A DNA stretch of 64,000 bases from assembly GCA_001274695.2 (NCBI GenBank), contig LARU01000002.1, positions 1,984,001 to 2,048,000 of the forward strand, read 5' to 3'. Source of the DNA: Azoarcus sp. PA01. Lineage in GTDB: Bacteria; Pseudomonadota; Gammaproteobacteria; Burkholderiales; Rhodocyclaceae. This document shows positions 18,980-39,855 of this stretch, piece after piece. The stretch's first letter is position 1. Each line of letters opens with the position of its first letter. A program made the position numbers and the translations under genes. The notes under the pieces are model-generated. The model did not search any database and was not told the origin of the DNA. It worked only from the letters and a program-made list of their open reading frames with translations.

Positions 18980-19513
18980 ATGACGAAGCGCTGGTACGTG
19001 GTACATGCCTATTCGGGCTTCGAGAAGTCTGTCCAACGCGCCTTGGTGGATCGGATCAATCGCTCCGGAATGCAGGATTTTTTCGGCCAGATTCTGGTGC
19101 CGGTCGAGGAAGTCGTCGAAATGAAGAGCGGCCAGAAGAGCATTTCCGAGCGGAAATTCTTCCCCGGCTACGTCCTCGTCGAGATGGAAATGAACGACGA
19201 GAGCTGGCACCTCGTGAAGTCGACGCCGAAGGTCACCGGTTTCGTCGGCGGCACGGCAAACAAGCCTTCCCCGATTTCCGAAAAGGAAGTCGAGAAAATC
19301 ATGCAGCAGATGCAAGAAGGCGTGGAGAAGCCGCGCCCGAAAGTGCTGTGGGAGCTGGGCGAAGTCGTGCGCGTCAAGGAAGGCCCGTTCACCGATTTCC
19401 ACGGTGCGGTGGAAGACGTCAATTACGACAAGAGCAAGCTGCGGGTGTCCGTGACGATTTTCGGTCGCGCGACGCCGGTGGAGCTGGATTTCAGTCAGGT
19501 CGAAAAGACCTGA
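18980..19513 (+). CDS. nusG: Transcription termination/antitermination protein NusG
   Basis: 177 residues (E. coli 181). The NGN domain begins [17 protein letters not shown] and the C-terminal KOW motif is [19 protein letters not shown]. NusG binds the RNA polymerase clamp and links it to Rho or ribosomal S10. The ATG at 18980 is chosen because it gives the family start; an in-frame upstream ATG inside secE (18941) does not. Confidence 0.98.
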   Translation: MTKRWYVVHAYSGFEKSVQRALVDRINRSGMQDFFGQILVPVEEVVEMKSGQKSISERKFFPGYVLVEMEMNDESWHLVKSTPKVTGFVGGTANKPSPISEKEVEKIMQQMQEGVEKPRPKVLWELGEVVRVKEGPFTDFHGAVEDVNYDKSKLRVSVTIFGRATPVELDFSQVEKT

Positions 19514-19519
19514 CGCAGG

Positions 19520-19586
19520 CGGGCCTTCGGGCCCGAACGTGCCCGATGAACCGGGCGTAGCGAGGAGCACCGGCCGCGGCCGGTGC
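19520..19586 (+). promoter_or_regulatory. Two hairpins in the rplK leader
   Basis: CGGGCC-TTCG-GGCCCG at 19520-19535 and the 20-base palindrome from GCACCGGCC to GGCCGGTGC at 19567-19586, just before the rplK ribosome site. Such leaders carry the L1 feedback target of L11-L1 operons in other bacteria. No T-run follows either hairpin. The regulatory role is inferred from position. Confidence 0.45.
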
Positions 19587-19615
19587 GTTTGCACTCAAGA
19601 CAGGAGCTAGCCGCA

Positions 19616-20047
19616 ATGGCGAAGAAAATCACCGGCTATATCAAGCTGCAGGTGCCAGCTGGTAAAGCCAACCCGAGCCCCCCGATCGGTCCCGCACTCG
19701 GTCAGCGCGGCCTGAACATCATGGAATTCTGCAAGGCGTTCAACGCCCGGACCCAGGGCCTCGAGCCCGGTCTGCCGATTCCGGTGGTGATCACGGCGTT
19801 CGCCGACAAGAGTTTCACCTTCATCATGAAGACGCCGCCGGCGACGATCCTGATCAAGAAGGCGGCGAAGATCACGAAGGGTTCGCCGAAGCCGCACACC
19901 GACAAGGTCGGTTCGATCACGCGTGCCCAGGTCGAGGAAATCGCCAAGACCAAAATGGCCGATCTGACTGCTGCCGACATGGAAGCCGCGGTGCGCACCA
20001 TCGCCGGTTCCGCCCGCAGCATGGGCATCACCGTGGAGGGGCTGTAA
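19616..20047 (+). CDS. rplK: 50S ribosomal protein L11
   Basis: 143 residues (E. coli 142). It binds the GTPase-associated region of 23S rRNA with L10. The N-terminal proline-rich motif [20 protein letters not shown], target of thiostrepton resistance mutations in the family, is intact. caggagct precedes the ATG at 19616; the frame extends upstream to 19583 without family resemblance. rplA starts two bases after the stop. Confidence 0.99.
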   Translation: MAKKITGYIKLQVPAGKANPSPPIGPALGQRGLNIMEFCKAFNARTQGLEPGLPIPVVITAFADKSFTFIMKTPPATILIKKAAKITKGSPKPHTDKVGSITRAQVEEIAKTKMADLTAADMEAAVRTIAGSARSMGITVEGL

Positions 20048-20049
20048 TC

Positions 20050-20748
20050 ATGGCGAAGCTTTCCAAGCGTGTTCAGGCGCTGCGCACCAAAGTTGACCGC
20101 AATCGCACCTATCCCGTGACCGAAGCGCTGGCGCTGGTCAAGGAATGCGCGACGGCGAAGTTCGACGAGTCGATCGACATCGCCGTGAACCTCGGCGTCG
20201 ATGCACGCAAGTCGGACCAGCTCGTGCGCGGTTCGGTCGTGCTGCCTGCCGGTACCGGCAAGAGCGTGCGCGTCGCGGTCTTCGCCCAGGGGGACAAGGC
20301 CGAAGCGGCGCGTGCCGCGGGCGCCGACGTGGTTGGCTTCGAAGATCTCGCCGAGCAGGTCAAGGCCGGCAACATCGATTTCGATCTGTGCATCGCCACG
20401 CCCGACGCAATGCGCGTCGTCGGCCAGCTGGGCCAGATCCTCGGTCCGCGCGGCCTGATGCCGAACCCGAAAGTGGGTACCGTGACGATGGACGTGACGA
20501 CCGCTGTGAAGAATGCGAAGGCCGGTCAGGTGCAGTACCGCACCGACAAGGGCGGCATCATCCACGCGACGATCGGCCGGGCCTCGTTCAGCACCGAAGC
20601 CCTGCAGCAGAACCTCGGCGCGCTGATCGATGCGCTCGTGAAGGCCAAGCCGGCCGCGTCGAAAGGCATCTATCTGCGTCGCGTCGCGCTGTCGAGCACG
20701 ATGGGTTCGGGTGTTCGCGTCGAGCCGTCCAGCATCAACGCTGCCTGA
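20050..20748 (+). CDS. rplA: 50S ribosomal protein L1
   Basis: 232 residues (E. coli 234). It forms the L1 stalk near the E site and usually represses its own operon by binding the leader. Conserved segments include [16 protein letters not shown] and [13 protein letters not shown]. It forms the rplKA pair, followed by a 236-base leader before rplJ. Confidence 0.99.
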   Translation: MAKLSKRVQALRTKVDRNRTYPVTEALALVKECATAKFDESIDIAVNLGVDARKSDQLVRGSVVLPAGTGKSVRVAVFAQGDKAEAARAAGADVVGFEDLAEQVKAGNIDFDLCIATPDAMRVVGQLGQILGPRGLMPNPKVGTVTMDVTTAVKNAKAGQVQYRTDKGGIIHATIGRASFSTEALQQNLGALIDALVKAKPAASKGIYLRRVALSSTMGSGVRVEPSSINAA

Positions 20749-20751
20749 CAA

Positions 20752-20984
20752 GGCTGAAACTAGAACTTTGGGTCGCCCCGGCGCTGCGGTGCCGGGTCGA
20801 ATCGTCAAAGACCGCAGGTGCGGTCGCTCCGGCGACCGCTTAAGCATTCGACAATGGCCTGCGCAGACGGTGTGCCCAGAACAGGATTCTGGCTGATTCT
20901 TCAGCCGCGCTCCTGATCCAGGTCGCCGTGGGTGCGAATCGCAGTTTTGCGGTTCGCGTGTGGACTTGAAAGGAGGAAAGGCCT
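20752..20984 (+). ncRNA. rplJ (L10) leader, autoregulatory RNA
   Basis: The 236-base gap between rplA and rplJ contains the hallmarks of the L10 leader: TCAAAGACCGCAGGTGCGG followed by CTTAAGC and GCCTGCGCAGACGGTG. In E. coli the L10-(L7/L12) complex binds this structure to repress translation of rplJL. The ribosome site aaaggaggaaag ends it. The boundaries are approximate. Confidence 0.85.
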
Positions 20985-21485
20985 GTGGGTCTCAATCTCG
21001 ATGACAAGAAAGCCGTAGTGGCAGAGGTGTCGGCACAAGTGGCCAACGCACAGACCATCGCGGTGGCCGAGTATCGCGGCATAGCGGTGGGCGATCTCAC
21101 CGGGCTGCGTGCCAAGGCCCGCGAATCTGGCGTTTACCTGCGTGTGCTGAAAAACACCCTGGTGCGCCGCGCGATCGCCGAAACGCCGTTTGCCGGGCTG
21201 TCCGACCAGCTGGTCGGTCCGCTGATCTATGGCATCTCGGAAGATCCGGTCGCTGCAGCCAAGGTGCTCAACGACTTTGCGAAAGGTAACGACAAGCTGG
21301 TGCTCAAGGCCGGTTCCTATGCGGGCAATACGCTCGACAAGGCCGGCGTGCAGGCACTCGCGTCGATCCCGAGCCGCGAAGAGTTGCTCGCCAGGCTGCT
21401 GGGCGTGATGCAGGCGCCGGTGACCGGTTTCGCTTGCACGCTGGCTGCCCTCGCGAAGAAGCGCGAGGAAGAAGTGGCTGCCTGA
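20985..21485 (+). CDS. rplJ: 50S ribosomal protein L10
   Basis: 166 residues (E. coli 165), starting at GTG after a very strong Shine-Dalgarno (aaaggagg). L10 anchors the L7/L12 stalk and represses its own mRNA. The start [24 protein letters not shown] fits the family. rplL follows after 39 bases. Confidence 0.99.
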   Translation: MGLNLDDKKAVVAEVSAQVANAQTIAVAEYRGIAVGDLTGLRAKARESGVYLRVLKNTLVRRAIAETPFAGLSDQLVGPLIYGISEDPVAAAKVLNDFAKGNDKLVLKAGSYAGNTLDKAGVQALASIPSREELLARLLGVMQAPVTGFACTLAALAKKREEEVAA

Positions 21486-21524
21486 GCGTTTTCCGAATAG
21501 TTTTCGATTTAGGAGTGTTTTGAA

Positions 21525-21899
21525 ATGGCAATCAGCAAAGATGACATCCTCGAAGCCGTCGGCTCGATGACGGTGATGGAACTGAACGACCTGGTCAAGG
21601 CGTTCGAAGAGAAGTTCGGCGTTTCCGCCGCCTCGATGGCCGTGGCCGCTCCGGGTGCCGGCGCTGCCGCTGCGCCGGTCGAGGAAAAGACCGAGTTCGA
21701 CGTGATCCTGCTGGCCGCGGGCGAGAAGAAGGTCGAGGCGATCAAGGTCGTCCGTGCCGCCACCGGCCTGGGTCTGAAGGAAGCGAAGGATCTCGTCGAC
21801 GGCGCACCGAAGGCCGTCAAGGAAGGCATCTCGAAGGCCGACGCCGAAGCGATCAAGAAGCAGCTCGAAGACGCCGGCGCCAAGGTCGAGATCAAGTAA
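21525..21899 (+). CDS. rplL: 50S ribosomal protein L7/L12
   Basis: 124 residues (E. coli 121). It has an N-terminal dimerisation domain, an Ala-rich hinge ([15 protein letters not shown]) and the C-terminal factor-binding domain ([24 protein letters not shown]). It recruits translational GTPases. An attenuator-like hairpin follows before rpoB. Confidence 0.99.
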   Translation: MAISKDDILEAVGSMTVMELNDLVKAFEEKFGVSAASMAVAAPGAGAAAAPVEEKTEFDVILLAAGEKKVEAIKVVRAATGLGLKEAKDLVDGAPKAVKEGISKADAEAIKKQLEDAGAKVEIK

Positions 21900-21916
21900 T
21901 ACCCGTTTGTTCATCG

Positions 21917-21950
21917 GGGCTGGCGCTCTCCGGAGCGCCAGCCCTTTCGT
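21917..21950 (+). terminator. rplL-rpoB attenuator/terminator hairpin
   Basis: A perfect 12-bp stem, GGGCTGGCGCTC (21917-21928) with GAGCGCCAGCCC (21933-21944), loop TCCG, followed by TTTCGT. The E. coli operon has a partial terminator at the same place that lowers rpoBC relative to rplJL. The short T-run agrees with partial read-through. Confidence 0.75.
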
Positions 21951-22076
21951 GCTTTGTAACGCCAAGAAGCCAGAACCCAGTGCGAGCGCAGGTGTCTACA
22001 CGCCTCCCGCCCGGTCCGCATCCCACGGGGCGCTGCGTTCTGTCTCTTTGACGTCCGACCTCTACCCGGAGCATCC

Positions 22077-26210
<4,134 letters not shown>

Positions 26211-26244
26211 ACCGGGCGCTCTCCAGCCCCGGACGGAGTGATAT

Positions 26245-30470
<4,226 letters not shown>

Positions 30471-30474
<4 letters not shown>

Positions 30475-30498
30475 CGCAGAGCCCTGTTTCAGGATAAC
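30471..30498 (+). promoter_or_regulatory. Possible promoter at the rpoC end, upstream of rpsL
   Basis: TTGACG at 30471-30476 (overlapping the rpoC stop codon), a 16-base spacer, and GATAAC at 30493-30498. The -35 matches 5 of 6 and the -10 4 of 6. It would give rpsL a ~100-base leader. Confidence 0.35.
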
Positions 30499-30556
30499 AT
30501 CCGGCCTCTTTTTGTGGGCTGACCAATCGTAGTCAGTCGCAGCCGGAATCAACCGC

Positions 30557-30589
30557 CCGAGGCGGCCCGTGGGGGCGCCTCGGTATAAT
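30557..30589 (+). promoter_or_regulatory. Hairpin directly followed by TATAAT, upstream of rpsL
   Basis: CCGAGGCG (30557-30564) pairs with CGCCTCGG (30576-30583), and a perfect -10 hexamer TATAAT follows at 30584-30589, 16 bases before the rpsL ATG. No good -35 is found at 16-18 bases. It may be a terminator-like element without T-run, a promoter, or both. Confidence 0.4.
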
Positions 30590-30605
30590 GGAAAATTCTC
30601 AAGCT

Positions 30606-30983
30606 ATGCCAACAATTAATCAGCTCGTCCGCAAGCCGCGGCAACTGGCCGTCATCAAAAGCAAGGTGCCGGCACTCGATGCATGCCCGCAAAAACGCGG
30701 CGTATGCACGCGGGTCTATACGACCACGCCGAAGAAGCCGAACTCCGCGCTGCGGAAAGTCGCCAAGGTGCGCCTGACCAACGGTTTCGAGGTCATCTCG
30801 TACATCGGCGGTGAAGGCCACAACCTGCAGGAACACTCCGTGGTCCTGATTCGTGGTGGCCGGGTCAAGGACTTGCCGGGTGTGCGTTACCACATCGTGC
30901 GCGGTTCGCTTGACCTGCAGGGCGTCAAGGATCGTAAGCAGTCCCGCTCGAAGTACGGCGCGAAGCGCCCGAAGAAAGCCTAA
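30606..30983 (+). CDS. rpsL: 30S ribosomal protein S12
   Basis: 125 residues (E. coli 124). S12 sits at the decoding centre. The streptomycin-sensitive sequence is intact: [14 protein letters not shown] (Lys43 region) and [13 protein letters not shown] (Lys88 region). The ATG at 30606 gives the family start [11 protein letters not shown]; no strong Shine-Dalgarno is visible. It is first gene of the str operon. Confidence 0.99.
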   Translation: MPTINQLVRKPRQLAVIKSKVPALDACPQKRGVCTRVYTTTPKKPNSALRKVAKVRLTNGFEVISYIGGEGHNLQEHSVVLIRGGRVKDLPGVRYHIVRGSLDLQGVKDRKQSRSKYGAKRPKKA

Positions 30984-31015
30984 TTGTCGGCATTCAGAAA
31001 TAGCTAGAGGTTGTC

Positions 31016-31486
31016 ATGCCCCGTCGTCGCGAAGTACCGAAGCGTGAAATCCTGCCCGATCCGAAATTCGGCTCGCAGGACGTATCCAAGTTCATCAATG
31101 TGATCATGCAGGCCGGCAAGAAGTCCGTTGCCGAGCGTATCGTCTATGGCGCGTTTGCGCAGATTTCCGGCAAGGCCGGCAAGGATCCGCTCGAGGTGTT
31201 CTCGTCGGCAGTTGCCAACGTCAAGCCGGTTGTCGAAGTCAAGAGCCGCCGCGTCGGCGGTGCGAACTATCAGGTGCCGGTGGAAGTGCGTCCGTCGCGC
31301 CGCATGGCGCTGTCGATGCGCTGGCTGCGTGAAGCTGCCCGCAAGCGCGCCGAGAAGTCGATGGCCCAGCGTCTTGCCGGCGAGCTGCTCGAAGCCGCCG
31401 AAGGGCGCGGCTCGGCAATGAAGAAGCGCGAGGAAGTGCACCGCATGGCCGAGGCCAACAAGGCATTCTCTCACTACCGCTTCTGA
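31016..31486 (+). CDS. rpsG: 30S ribosomal protein S7
   Basis: 156 residues, the usual bacterial length. It starts [27 protein letters not shown] and ends SHYRF. S7 nucleates assembly of the 30S head and represses the str operon in E. coli. It lies 32 bases after rpsL; a hairpin follows before fusA. Confidence 0.99.
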   Translation: MPRRREVPKREILPDPKFGSQDVSKFINVIMQAGKKSVAERIVYGAFAQISGKAGKDPLEVFSSAVANVKPVVEVKSRRVGGANYQVPVEVRPSRRMALSMRWLREAARKRAEKSMAQRLAGELLEAAEGRGSAMKKREEVHRMAEANKAFSHYRF

Positions 31487-31504
31487 GGTTCCGAAACGGT
31501 GGTT

Positions 31505-31536
31505 AATCGGGCCCTGGCAAGGGCTCGATTGTTTTG
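31505..31536 (+). terminator. rpsG-fusA intergenic hairpin with T-rich tail
   Basis: AATCGGGCCCT (31505-31515) pairs with AGGGCTCGATT (31520-31530), one mismatch, loop GGCA, followed by GTTTTG. It is probably a partial terminator inside the str operon, in the 106-base gap before fusA. Confidence 0.5.
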
Positions 31537-31592
31537 TGACAACACAATTGGATTTTCGCGCAGCGCGCGAATTCTCGAAGGCAGGGTAGACC

Positions 31593-33689
<2,097 letters not shown>

Positions 33690-33717
33690 TCAACGAACCG
33701 AAGCGAGGAATTGAGCA

Positions 33718-34908
<1,191 letters not shown>

Positions 34909-34921
34909 TTGCTCGTCTCCG

Positions 34922-34946
34922 CCCGGGGCTCATTGCCCCGGGTTTT
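34922..34946 (+). terminator. Terminator after tufA, end of str operon
   Basis: CCCGGGGC (34922-34929) pairs with GCCCCGGG (34935-34942), loop TCATT, followed by TTTTCGCTCTTTC. It separates the str operon from rpsJ, 22 bases later. Confidence 0.75.
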
Positions 34947-34967
34947 CGCTCTTTCAGGATTTCATCC

Positions 34968-35279
34968 ATGCAAAACCAGAAGATTCGCATCCGTTTGAAG
35001 GCGTTCGATTACCGGCTGATCGACCAGTCCGCCCTCGAGATCGTCGATACCGCCAAGCGCACGGGTGCGGTGGTCCGCGGCCCGGTGCCGCTGCCGACCC
35101 GTATCGAGCGTTTCGACCTGCTGCGTTCGCCGCACGTCAACAAGGCGTCGCGCGACCAGTTCGAGATCCGCACTCACCAGCGCCTGATGGACATCATCGA
35201 TCCGACCGACAAGACGGTCGATGCGCTGATGAAGCTGGATCTCCCCGCCGGGGTTGATGTCGAGATCAAGTTGCAGTAA
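34968..35279 (+). CDS. rpsJ: 30S ribosomal protein S10
   Basis: 103 residues, as in E. coli. S10 is part of the 30S head and also acts as NusE in antitermination. Conserved text: [29 protein letters not shown] and RTHQRLMDI. It begins the S10 operon directly after the tufA terminator. Confidence 0.99.
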   Translation: MQNQKIRIRLKAFDYRLIDQSALEIVDTAKRTGAVVRGPVPLPTRIERFDLLRSPHVNKASRDQFEIRTHQRLMDIIDPTDKTVDALMKLDLPAGVDVEIKLQ

Positions 35280-35289
35280 GCCGCTCTAG

Positions 35290-35347
35290 TTGCGGAGCTT
35301 TGCGAAAGGCCGGTATAATCCGGCCTTTGCGCCTTTGGGCGCAATTT
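35290..35347 (+). promoter_or_regulatory. Promoter overlapping two hairpins between rpsJ and rplC
   Basis: TTGCGG (35290-35295), an 18-base spacer, then a perfect TATAAT (35314-35319) that forms the loop of a 9-bp hairpin (AAAGGCCGG, 35305-35313, with CCGGCCTTT, 35320-35328). A second hairpin, TTGCGCC (35327-35333) with GGCGCAA (35338-35344), shares the last bases of the first and is followed by TTT. The two stems are mutually exclusive at their junction, as in attenuators. rplC starts 45 bases downstream. Confidence 0.55.
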
Positions 35348-35392
35348 ACGTGATAGGGCCCGGTCAATCGTAACCGGGGACAGGAGAAGAAG

Positions 35393-36037
35393 ATGAGTCT
35401 AGGCCTTGTGGGACGCAAGGTTGGCATGACTCGCATCTTCGCCGAGGACGGCAGGAGTGTCCCGGTGACGGTGCTTGACGTGTCCAACAATCGTGTGACC
35501 CAAATCAAGACGCCTGAAAACGACGGTTACGCCGCCGTGCAGGTGACTTTCGGCAAACGCCGCGCAAGTCGGGTTGGAAAGCCCCTTGCCGGACACCTTG
35601 CCAAGGCCGGCGTCGAAGCCGGTCACATGCTCAAGGAATTCCGTATCGAAACCGAGCAGGTCGCTGGCTTCAAGGCCGGGGATGTCGTCGGGGTCGATCT
35701 CTTTGCGGTCGGGCAGAAGGTGGATGTCACCGGCACGTCGATCGGCAAGGGTTTTTCCGGGGTGATCAAGCGGCACAACTTCTCGTCGAACCGCGCGTCG
35801 CACGGCAACTCCGTGTCGCACAACGCGCCGGGCTCGATCGGCATGGCTCAGGATCCGGGTCGGGTTTTCCCCGGCAAGCGGATGGCCGGACAGTACGGCA
35901 ACACCACGTGCACCACCCAGAGTCTCGAAGTGGTCCGTGTCGATGTCGAGCGTCAGTTGCTCCTGGTGAAGGGGGCTGTACCCGGTTCGAAGGGCGGCGA
36001 CGTGATCGTCCGTCCGGCGGTCAAGGCCCGTGGCTGA
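35393..36037 (+). CDS. rplC: 50S ribosomal protein L3
   Basis: 214 residues (E. coli 209). It starts [19 protein letters not shown] and has the loop approaching the peptidyl transferase centre, including [34 protein letters not shown]. agga precedes the ATG. rplD follows after 11 bases. Confidence 0.99.
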   Translation: MSLGLVGRKVGMTRIFAEDGRSVPVTVLDVSNNRVTQIKTPENDGYAAVQVTFGKRRASRVGKPLAGHLAKAGVEAGHMLKEFRIETEQVAGFKAGDVVGVDLFAVGQKVDVTGTSIGKGFSGVIKRHNFSSNRASHGNSVSHNAPGSIGMAQDPGRVFPGKRMAGQYGNTTCTTQSLEVVRVDVERQLLLVKGAVPGSKGGDVIVRPAVKARG

Positions 36038-36048
36038 GCGAGGGCGTA

Positions 36049-36669
36049 ATGGAACTTAAATTATTGAATGATCAGGGCGGGCAAGCGGCAACGCTGCAGG
36101 CCTCTGATGCGCTGTTCGGGCGCGACTACAACGAAGCCCTGATCCATCAGGTCGTCGTCGCGTACATGGCCAACGCGCGCTCGGGCAACCGCGCGCAGAA
36201 AGGTCGCGCGGAAGTCTCCAAGTCGACGCGCAAGCCGTGGCGCCAGAAAGGCACCGGCCGCGCGCGTGCCGGTATGGCGTCGAGCCCCCTGTGGCGCGGA
36301 GGCGGCCGGATTTTCCCGAATTCGCCTGAAGACAACTTCTCGCAGAAGCTGAACCGCAAGATGTATCGCGCCGGTGTCGCGTCGATTCTTTCGCAACTTG
36401 CGCGCGAAGACCGCCTCGCGGTCGTCGAGAATTTCAGCGTCGAGGCGCCGAAGACGCGCCTGCTGTCGCAGAAGCTCAAAGGCATGGGACTCGACTCGGT
36501 GCTGGTCATTACCGACGAGTTCGATGAAAACCTGTTCCTGTCGTCACGGAACCTGCACAAGGTGCTGGTTCTCGAGGTCAGCGAGACGGATCCGGTGTCG
36601 CTGGTGCACTACGACCGGGTCATCGTGACCAAGGGTGCGCTGGCCAAGATGGAGGAGGCCTGGCAATGA
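36049..36669 (+). CDS. rplD: 50S ribosomal protein L4
   Basis: 206 residues (E. coli 201). The extended loop reads [29 protein letters not shown], the exit-tunnel part affected in macrolide resistance, and is intact. L4 represses the S10 operon in E. coli. The ATG at 36049 gives the family start; the same frame is open upstream through rplC to 35908 without resemblance. The stop overlaps the rplW start (ATGA). Confidence 0.98.
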   Translation: MELKLLNDQGGQAATLQASDALFGRDYNEALIHQVVVAYMANARSGNRAQKGRAEVSKSTRKPWRQKGTGRARAGMASSPLWRGGGRIFPNSPEDNFSQKLNRKMYRAGVASILSQLAREDRLAVVENFSVEAPKTRLLSQKLKGMGLDSVLVITDEFDENLFLSSRNLHKVLVLEVSETDPVSLVHYDRVIVTKGALAKMEEAWQ

Positions 36670-36971
36670 GCGGATTTAGCCAAGAGCGTCTGATGCAGGT
36701 GCTGCTCGCGCCCCAGATCTCCGAAAAGGCGACGTATGTCGCCGACAAGAACGAGCAGGTTGTGTTCAAGGTCGCGTCGACCGCGACCAAGCCCGAAGTC
36801 AAGGCGGCTGTCGAATTGCTCTTCAAGGTTGAAGTGAAGTCGGTGCAGATTGCGAACGTGAAAGGCAAGGTCAAGCGTTTCGGCAAGATGACCGGCCGCC
36901 GCAAGGACTGGAAGAAGGCGTTCGTTTGCCTCAAGCCGGGCCAGGAAATCAATTTCGCGGCCGGGGAGTGA
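36666..36971 (+). CDS. rplW: 50S ribosomal protein L23
   Basis: 101 residues (E. coli 100). It lies at the tunnel exit and docks trigger factor and SRP. Text: [29 protein letters not shown] and [21 protein letters not shown]. The start overlaps the rplD stop by four bases, implying coupled translation. Confidence 0.99.
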   Translation: MSGFSQERLMQVLLAPQISEKATYVADKNEQVVFKVASTATKPEVKAAVELLFKVEVKSVQIANVKGKVKRFGKMTGRRKDWKKAFVCLKPGQEINFAAGE

Positions 36972-36977
36972 GGAATC

Positions 36978-37805
36978 ATGGCACTGGTAAAACTTAAGCC
37001 TACGTCTGCCGGCCGTCGCGCGATGGTCAAGGTCGTCAATGCGGATCTCTACAAGGGACGTCCGCATGCCGCGCTGGTCGAGAAGCAGTCGAAGAACGCC
37101 GGCCGCAACAACAGCGGTCGCATCACCGTCCGTCACCAGGGCGGTGGGCACAAGCAGCACTACCGTCTGGTGGATTTTCGTCGCAACAAGGACGGCATCG
37201 CCGCCCGCGTCGAGCGCGTCGAGTACGACCCGAACCGTTCCGCGAACATTGCGCTGATCTGCTACGCCGACGGCGAACGCGCCTACATCATCGCGCCGAA
37301 AGGGCTCGAAGTGGGACAGACGGTCCTCAGCGGGCCGGAAGCGCCGATCAAGGCGGGCAACGTGCTGCCGATCCGGAATATTCCGGTCGGTTCGACGATT
37401 CACTGCGTCGAACTGATGCCGGGCAAGGGGGCGCAGATCGCGCGTGCCGCCGGTACTTCGGTGCAGCTGCTCGCCCGCGAAGGCGCATATGCCCAGCTGC
37501 GGCTGCGCTCCGGCGAAGTCCGTCGGGTGCACGTCGAGTGCCGTGCCGCCATCGGCGTGGTCGGCAACGAAGAGCACGGCTTGCGCAAGATCGGCAAGGC
37601 GGGTGCGAACCGCTGGCGCGGTATTCGTCCGACCGTGCGCGGCGTGGCGATGAACCCGGTCGATCACCCGCACGGCGGCGGTGAAGGCCGCACCGGCGAA
37701 GGTGGTGTGCCGCGCAGCCCGTGGGGACAGCCGGCCAAGGGCTACCGCACGCGCAGCAACAAGCGCACCGACACGATGATCGTGCAGCGTCGTCACAAGC
37801 GTTAA
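36978..37805 (+). CDS. rplB: 50S ribosomal protein L2
   Basis: 275 residues (E. coli 273). The conserved core [21 protein letters not shown] and the C-terminal [14 protein letters not shown] segment, with the His essential for peptidyl transfer context, are intact. It starts six bases after rplW. Confidence 0.99.
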   Translation: MALVKLKPTSAGRRAMVKVVNADLYKGRPHAALVEKQSKNAGRNNSGRITVRHQGGGHKQHYRLVDFRRNKDGIAARVERVEYDPNRSANIALICYADGERAYIIAPKGLEVGQTVLSGPEAPIKAGNVLPIRNIPVGSTIHCVELMPGKGAQIARAAGTSVQLLAREGAYAQLRLRSGEVRRVHVECRAAIGVVGNEEHGLRKIGKAGANRWRGIRPTVRGVAMNPVDHPHGGGEGRTGEGGVPRSPWGQPAKGYRTRSNKRTDTMIVQRRHKR

Positions 37806-37815
37806 GGGGTAACAA

Positions 37816-38091
37816 ATGGCACGTTCTATTAAAAAAGGCCCGTTTGTCGACGCGCACCTGCTCAAGAAGGTCGACGCCGTGCGGGCGAGCAACGACAAGC
37901 GTCCGATCAAGACCTGGTCCCGTCGCTCGACGGTGTTGCCGGACTTCGTCGGCCTGACGATTGCGGTCCATAACGGCCGCCAGCATGTTCCGGTCTTCGT
38001 GTCGGAAAACATGGTTGGCCACAAGCTCGGCGAGTTTGCCCTGACCCGTACGTTCAAGGGTCATGCGGCGAGCAAGAAGGCGAAGAGGTAA
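37816..38091 (+). CDS. rpsS: 30S ribosomal protein S19
   Basis: 91 residues (E. coli 92). It starts [18 protein letters not shown] and has [31 protein letters not shown]. It forms a head complex with S13. It is spaced 10 bases from rplB and nine from rplV. Confidence 0.99.
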   Translation: MARSIKKGPFVDAHLLKKVDAVRASNDKRPIKTWSRRSTVLPDFVGLTIAVHNGRQHVPVFVSENMVGHKLGEFALTRTFKGHAASKKAKR

Positions 38092-38100
38092 GGAGTCATC

Positions 38101-38430
38101 ATGGAAACCAGAGCAATTCTCCGCGGCGTTCGCCTGTCTGCCCAGAAGGGGCGGCTGGTGGCGGACCAGGTGCGGGGCAGGCCGGTTGATCAGGCGCTCA
38201 ACATCCTCGCCTTCTCGCCGAAAAAGGGCGCGCAGATCATCCGCAAAGTGGTGGAGTCGGCGATTGCCAACGCAGAACACAACGATGGCGCAGATATCGA
38301 CACCCTCAAGGTCAAGACGATCTACGTCGAGGAAGGCACGTCGCTGAAGCGCTTCGCGGCGCGGGCAAAAGGACGCGGGGCCCGCATTCTCAAGCCGACC
38401 TGCCACATCTACGTGACCGTCGGGGAATAA
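38101..38430 (+). CDS. rplV: 50S ribosomal protein L22
   Basis: 109 residues (E. coli 110). It starts [26 protein letters not shown] and has the beta-hairpin [27 protein letters not shown] that lines the exit tunnel. There is no macrolide-resistance deletion in that hairpin. Confidence 0.99.
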   Translation: METRAILRGVRLSAQKGRLVADQVRGRPVDQALNILAFSPKKGAQIIRKVVESAIANAEHNDGADIDTLKVKTIYVEEGTSLKRFAARAKGRGARILKPTCHIYVTVGE

Positions 38431-38439
38431 GGGGTACAT

Positions 38440-39276
38440 ATGGGTCAGAAAATTCATCCGACCGGGTTCCGCCTTGCGGTCACTCGCGACTGGAGTTCCC
38501 GTTGGTTCGCCTCGAGCGGCGATTACTCGAGAATGTTGCACGAGGATCTGAAGGTCCGCGATTTTCTCAAGAAGCGTCTTGCTCACGCATCGGTGGGGCG
38601 CATCGTCATCGAGCGCCCGGCGAAGAACGCACGGATCACCCTTTTCAGCGCGCGTCCTGGCGTCGTCATCGGCAAGAAGGGCGAGGACATCGAGCTGCTC
38701 AAGCGCGAGCTTCAGAAGATCATGGGCGTGCCGGTGCACGTCAATATCGAAGAAGTGCGCAAGCCGGAAATCGATGCCAAGCTGATCGCCGATTCGATCG
38801 CCCAGCAGCTCGAAAAGCGAATCATGTTCCGCCGCGCGATGAAGCGCGCGATGCAAAACGCGATGCGCCTCGGGGCGCAGGGCATCAAGATCATGAGCGC
38901 GGGACGACTGAACGGCGCGGAGATCGCGCGCACCGAGTGGTACCGCGAAGGGCGCGTGCCGCTGCACACGCTGCGTGCCGATATCGACTACGGCGTATCC
39001 GAAGCGAAGACCACGTACGGCATCATCGGTATCAAGGTGTGGGTGTACAAGGGTGAGATGCTCGGGCGCAACGAGCGGCCTGCGGTCGTCGAGAACGAGA
39101 ACGAGGCTCGTCGCGGTCGCCGCGCGCCTCGCAATGATGCCGGTGACAACCGCGGCGCGAAGCGCCCCGCACGTCGCACCGGTGCCGAACAAGCGGGAGC
39201 TGGCGACAAGGCCGGCACCCGGACCAGGAAAGCGGGAGTAGACGATGCTGCAGCCGTCGAGAAGGAAGTATCGTAA
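38440..39276 (+). CDS. rpsC: 30S ribosomal protein S3 with long C-terminal tail
   Basis: 278 residues, about 45 longer than E. coli S3 (233). The KH domain ([24 protein letters not shown]) and the C-terminal domain ([25 protein letters not shown]) are standard. After residue ~210 comes a low-complexity Arg/Ala/Asp/Gly tail ([20 protein letters not shown]...). The stop lies 32 bases inside rplP in another frame. The tail is probably disordered and mRNA-facing. Confidence 0.98.
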   Translation: MGQKIHPTGFRLAVTRDWSSRWFASSGDYSRMLHEDLKVRDFLKKRLAHASVGRIVIERPAKNARITLFSARPGVVIGKKGEDIELLKRELQKIMGVPVHVNIEEVRKPEIDAKLIADSIAQQLEKRIMFRRAMKRAMQNAMRLGAQGIKIMSAGRLNGAEIARTEWYREGRVPLHTLRADIDYGVSEAKTTYGIIGIKVWVYKGEMLGRNERPAVVENENEARRGRRAPRNDAGDNRGAKRPARRTGAEQAGAGDKAGTRTRKAGVDDAAAVEKEVS

Positions 39277-39658
39277 GGAGCAGAAGGGCCGGAACACCGG
39301 GGTCGCGACGCGCGGCGCCAAGGTCAGCTTCGGCGAGTTCGGGCTCAAGGCGATCGGCCGCGGTCGTCTGACCGCCCGTCAGATCGAGTCCGCACGGCGG
39401 GCAATGACCCGGCACATCAAGCGGGGCGGGCGCATCTGGATCCGGATTTTCCCGGACAAGCCGATTTCGAAGAAGCCGGCTGAGGTGCGGATGGGTAACG
39501 GCAAGGGGAACCCGGAATACTGGGTCGCCGAGATTCAGCCCGGCAAGGTGTTGTATGAGATGGACGGTGTCGACGAGACGCTCGCCCGCGAAGCGTTCCG
39601 GCTCGCCGCCGCGAAGCTTCCGCTCGAGACCGTCTTTGTTCATCGTCAGATGGGGTGA
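39245..39658 (+). CDS. rplP: 50S ribosomal protein L16
   Basis: 137 residues (E. coli 136). The start [19 protein letters not shown] is the exact family start, so the 32-base overlap with rpsC is real and not a start-site error. ggag lies nine bases upstream, within rpsC. The loop Arg/His region ([23 protein letters not shown]) is intact. Confidence 0.98.
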   Translation: MLQPSRRKYRKEQKGRNTGVATRGAKVSFGEFGLKAIGRGRLTARQIESARRAMTRHIKRGGRIWIRIFPDKPISKKPAEVRMGNGKGNPEYWVAEIQPGKVLYEMDGVDETLAREAFRLAAAKLPLETVFVHRQMG

Positions 39659-39660
39659 GC

Positions 39661-39855
39661 ATGAAAGCGAGTGAACTCCGCGCGAAAAGCGCCGGTGAAT
39701 TGAATCAAGAATTGCTCGAACTGCTGAAAGCGCAGTTTTCGTTGCGCATGCAACTTGCGACTCAGCAGCTCGGCAATACGAGCCAACTCGGGAAAGTGCG
39801 CCGCGACATCGCGCGCGTGCGTACGCTCCTGCGGGAAAAGGCGGTGCAGAAATGA
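39661..39855 (+). CDS. rpmC: 50S ribosomal protein L29
   Basis: 64 residues (E. coli 63). It starts [31 protein letters not shown] and has the [18 protein letters not shown] helix. It begins two bases after the rplP stop; an in-frame GTG at 39655 would overlap rplP and is less likely. The stop overlaps rpsQ (ATGA). Confidence 0.97.
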   Translation: MKASELRAKSAGELNQELLELLKAQFSLRMQLATQQLGNTSQLGKVRRDIARVRTLLREKAVQK

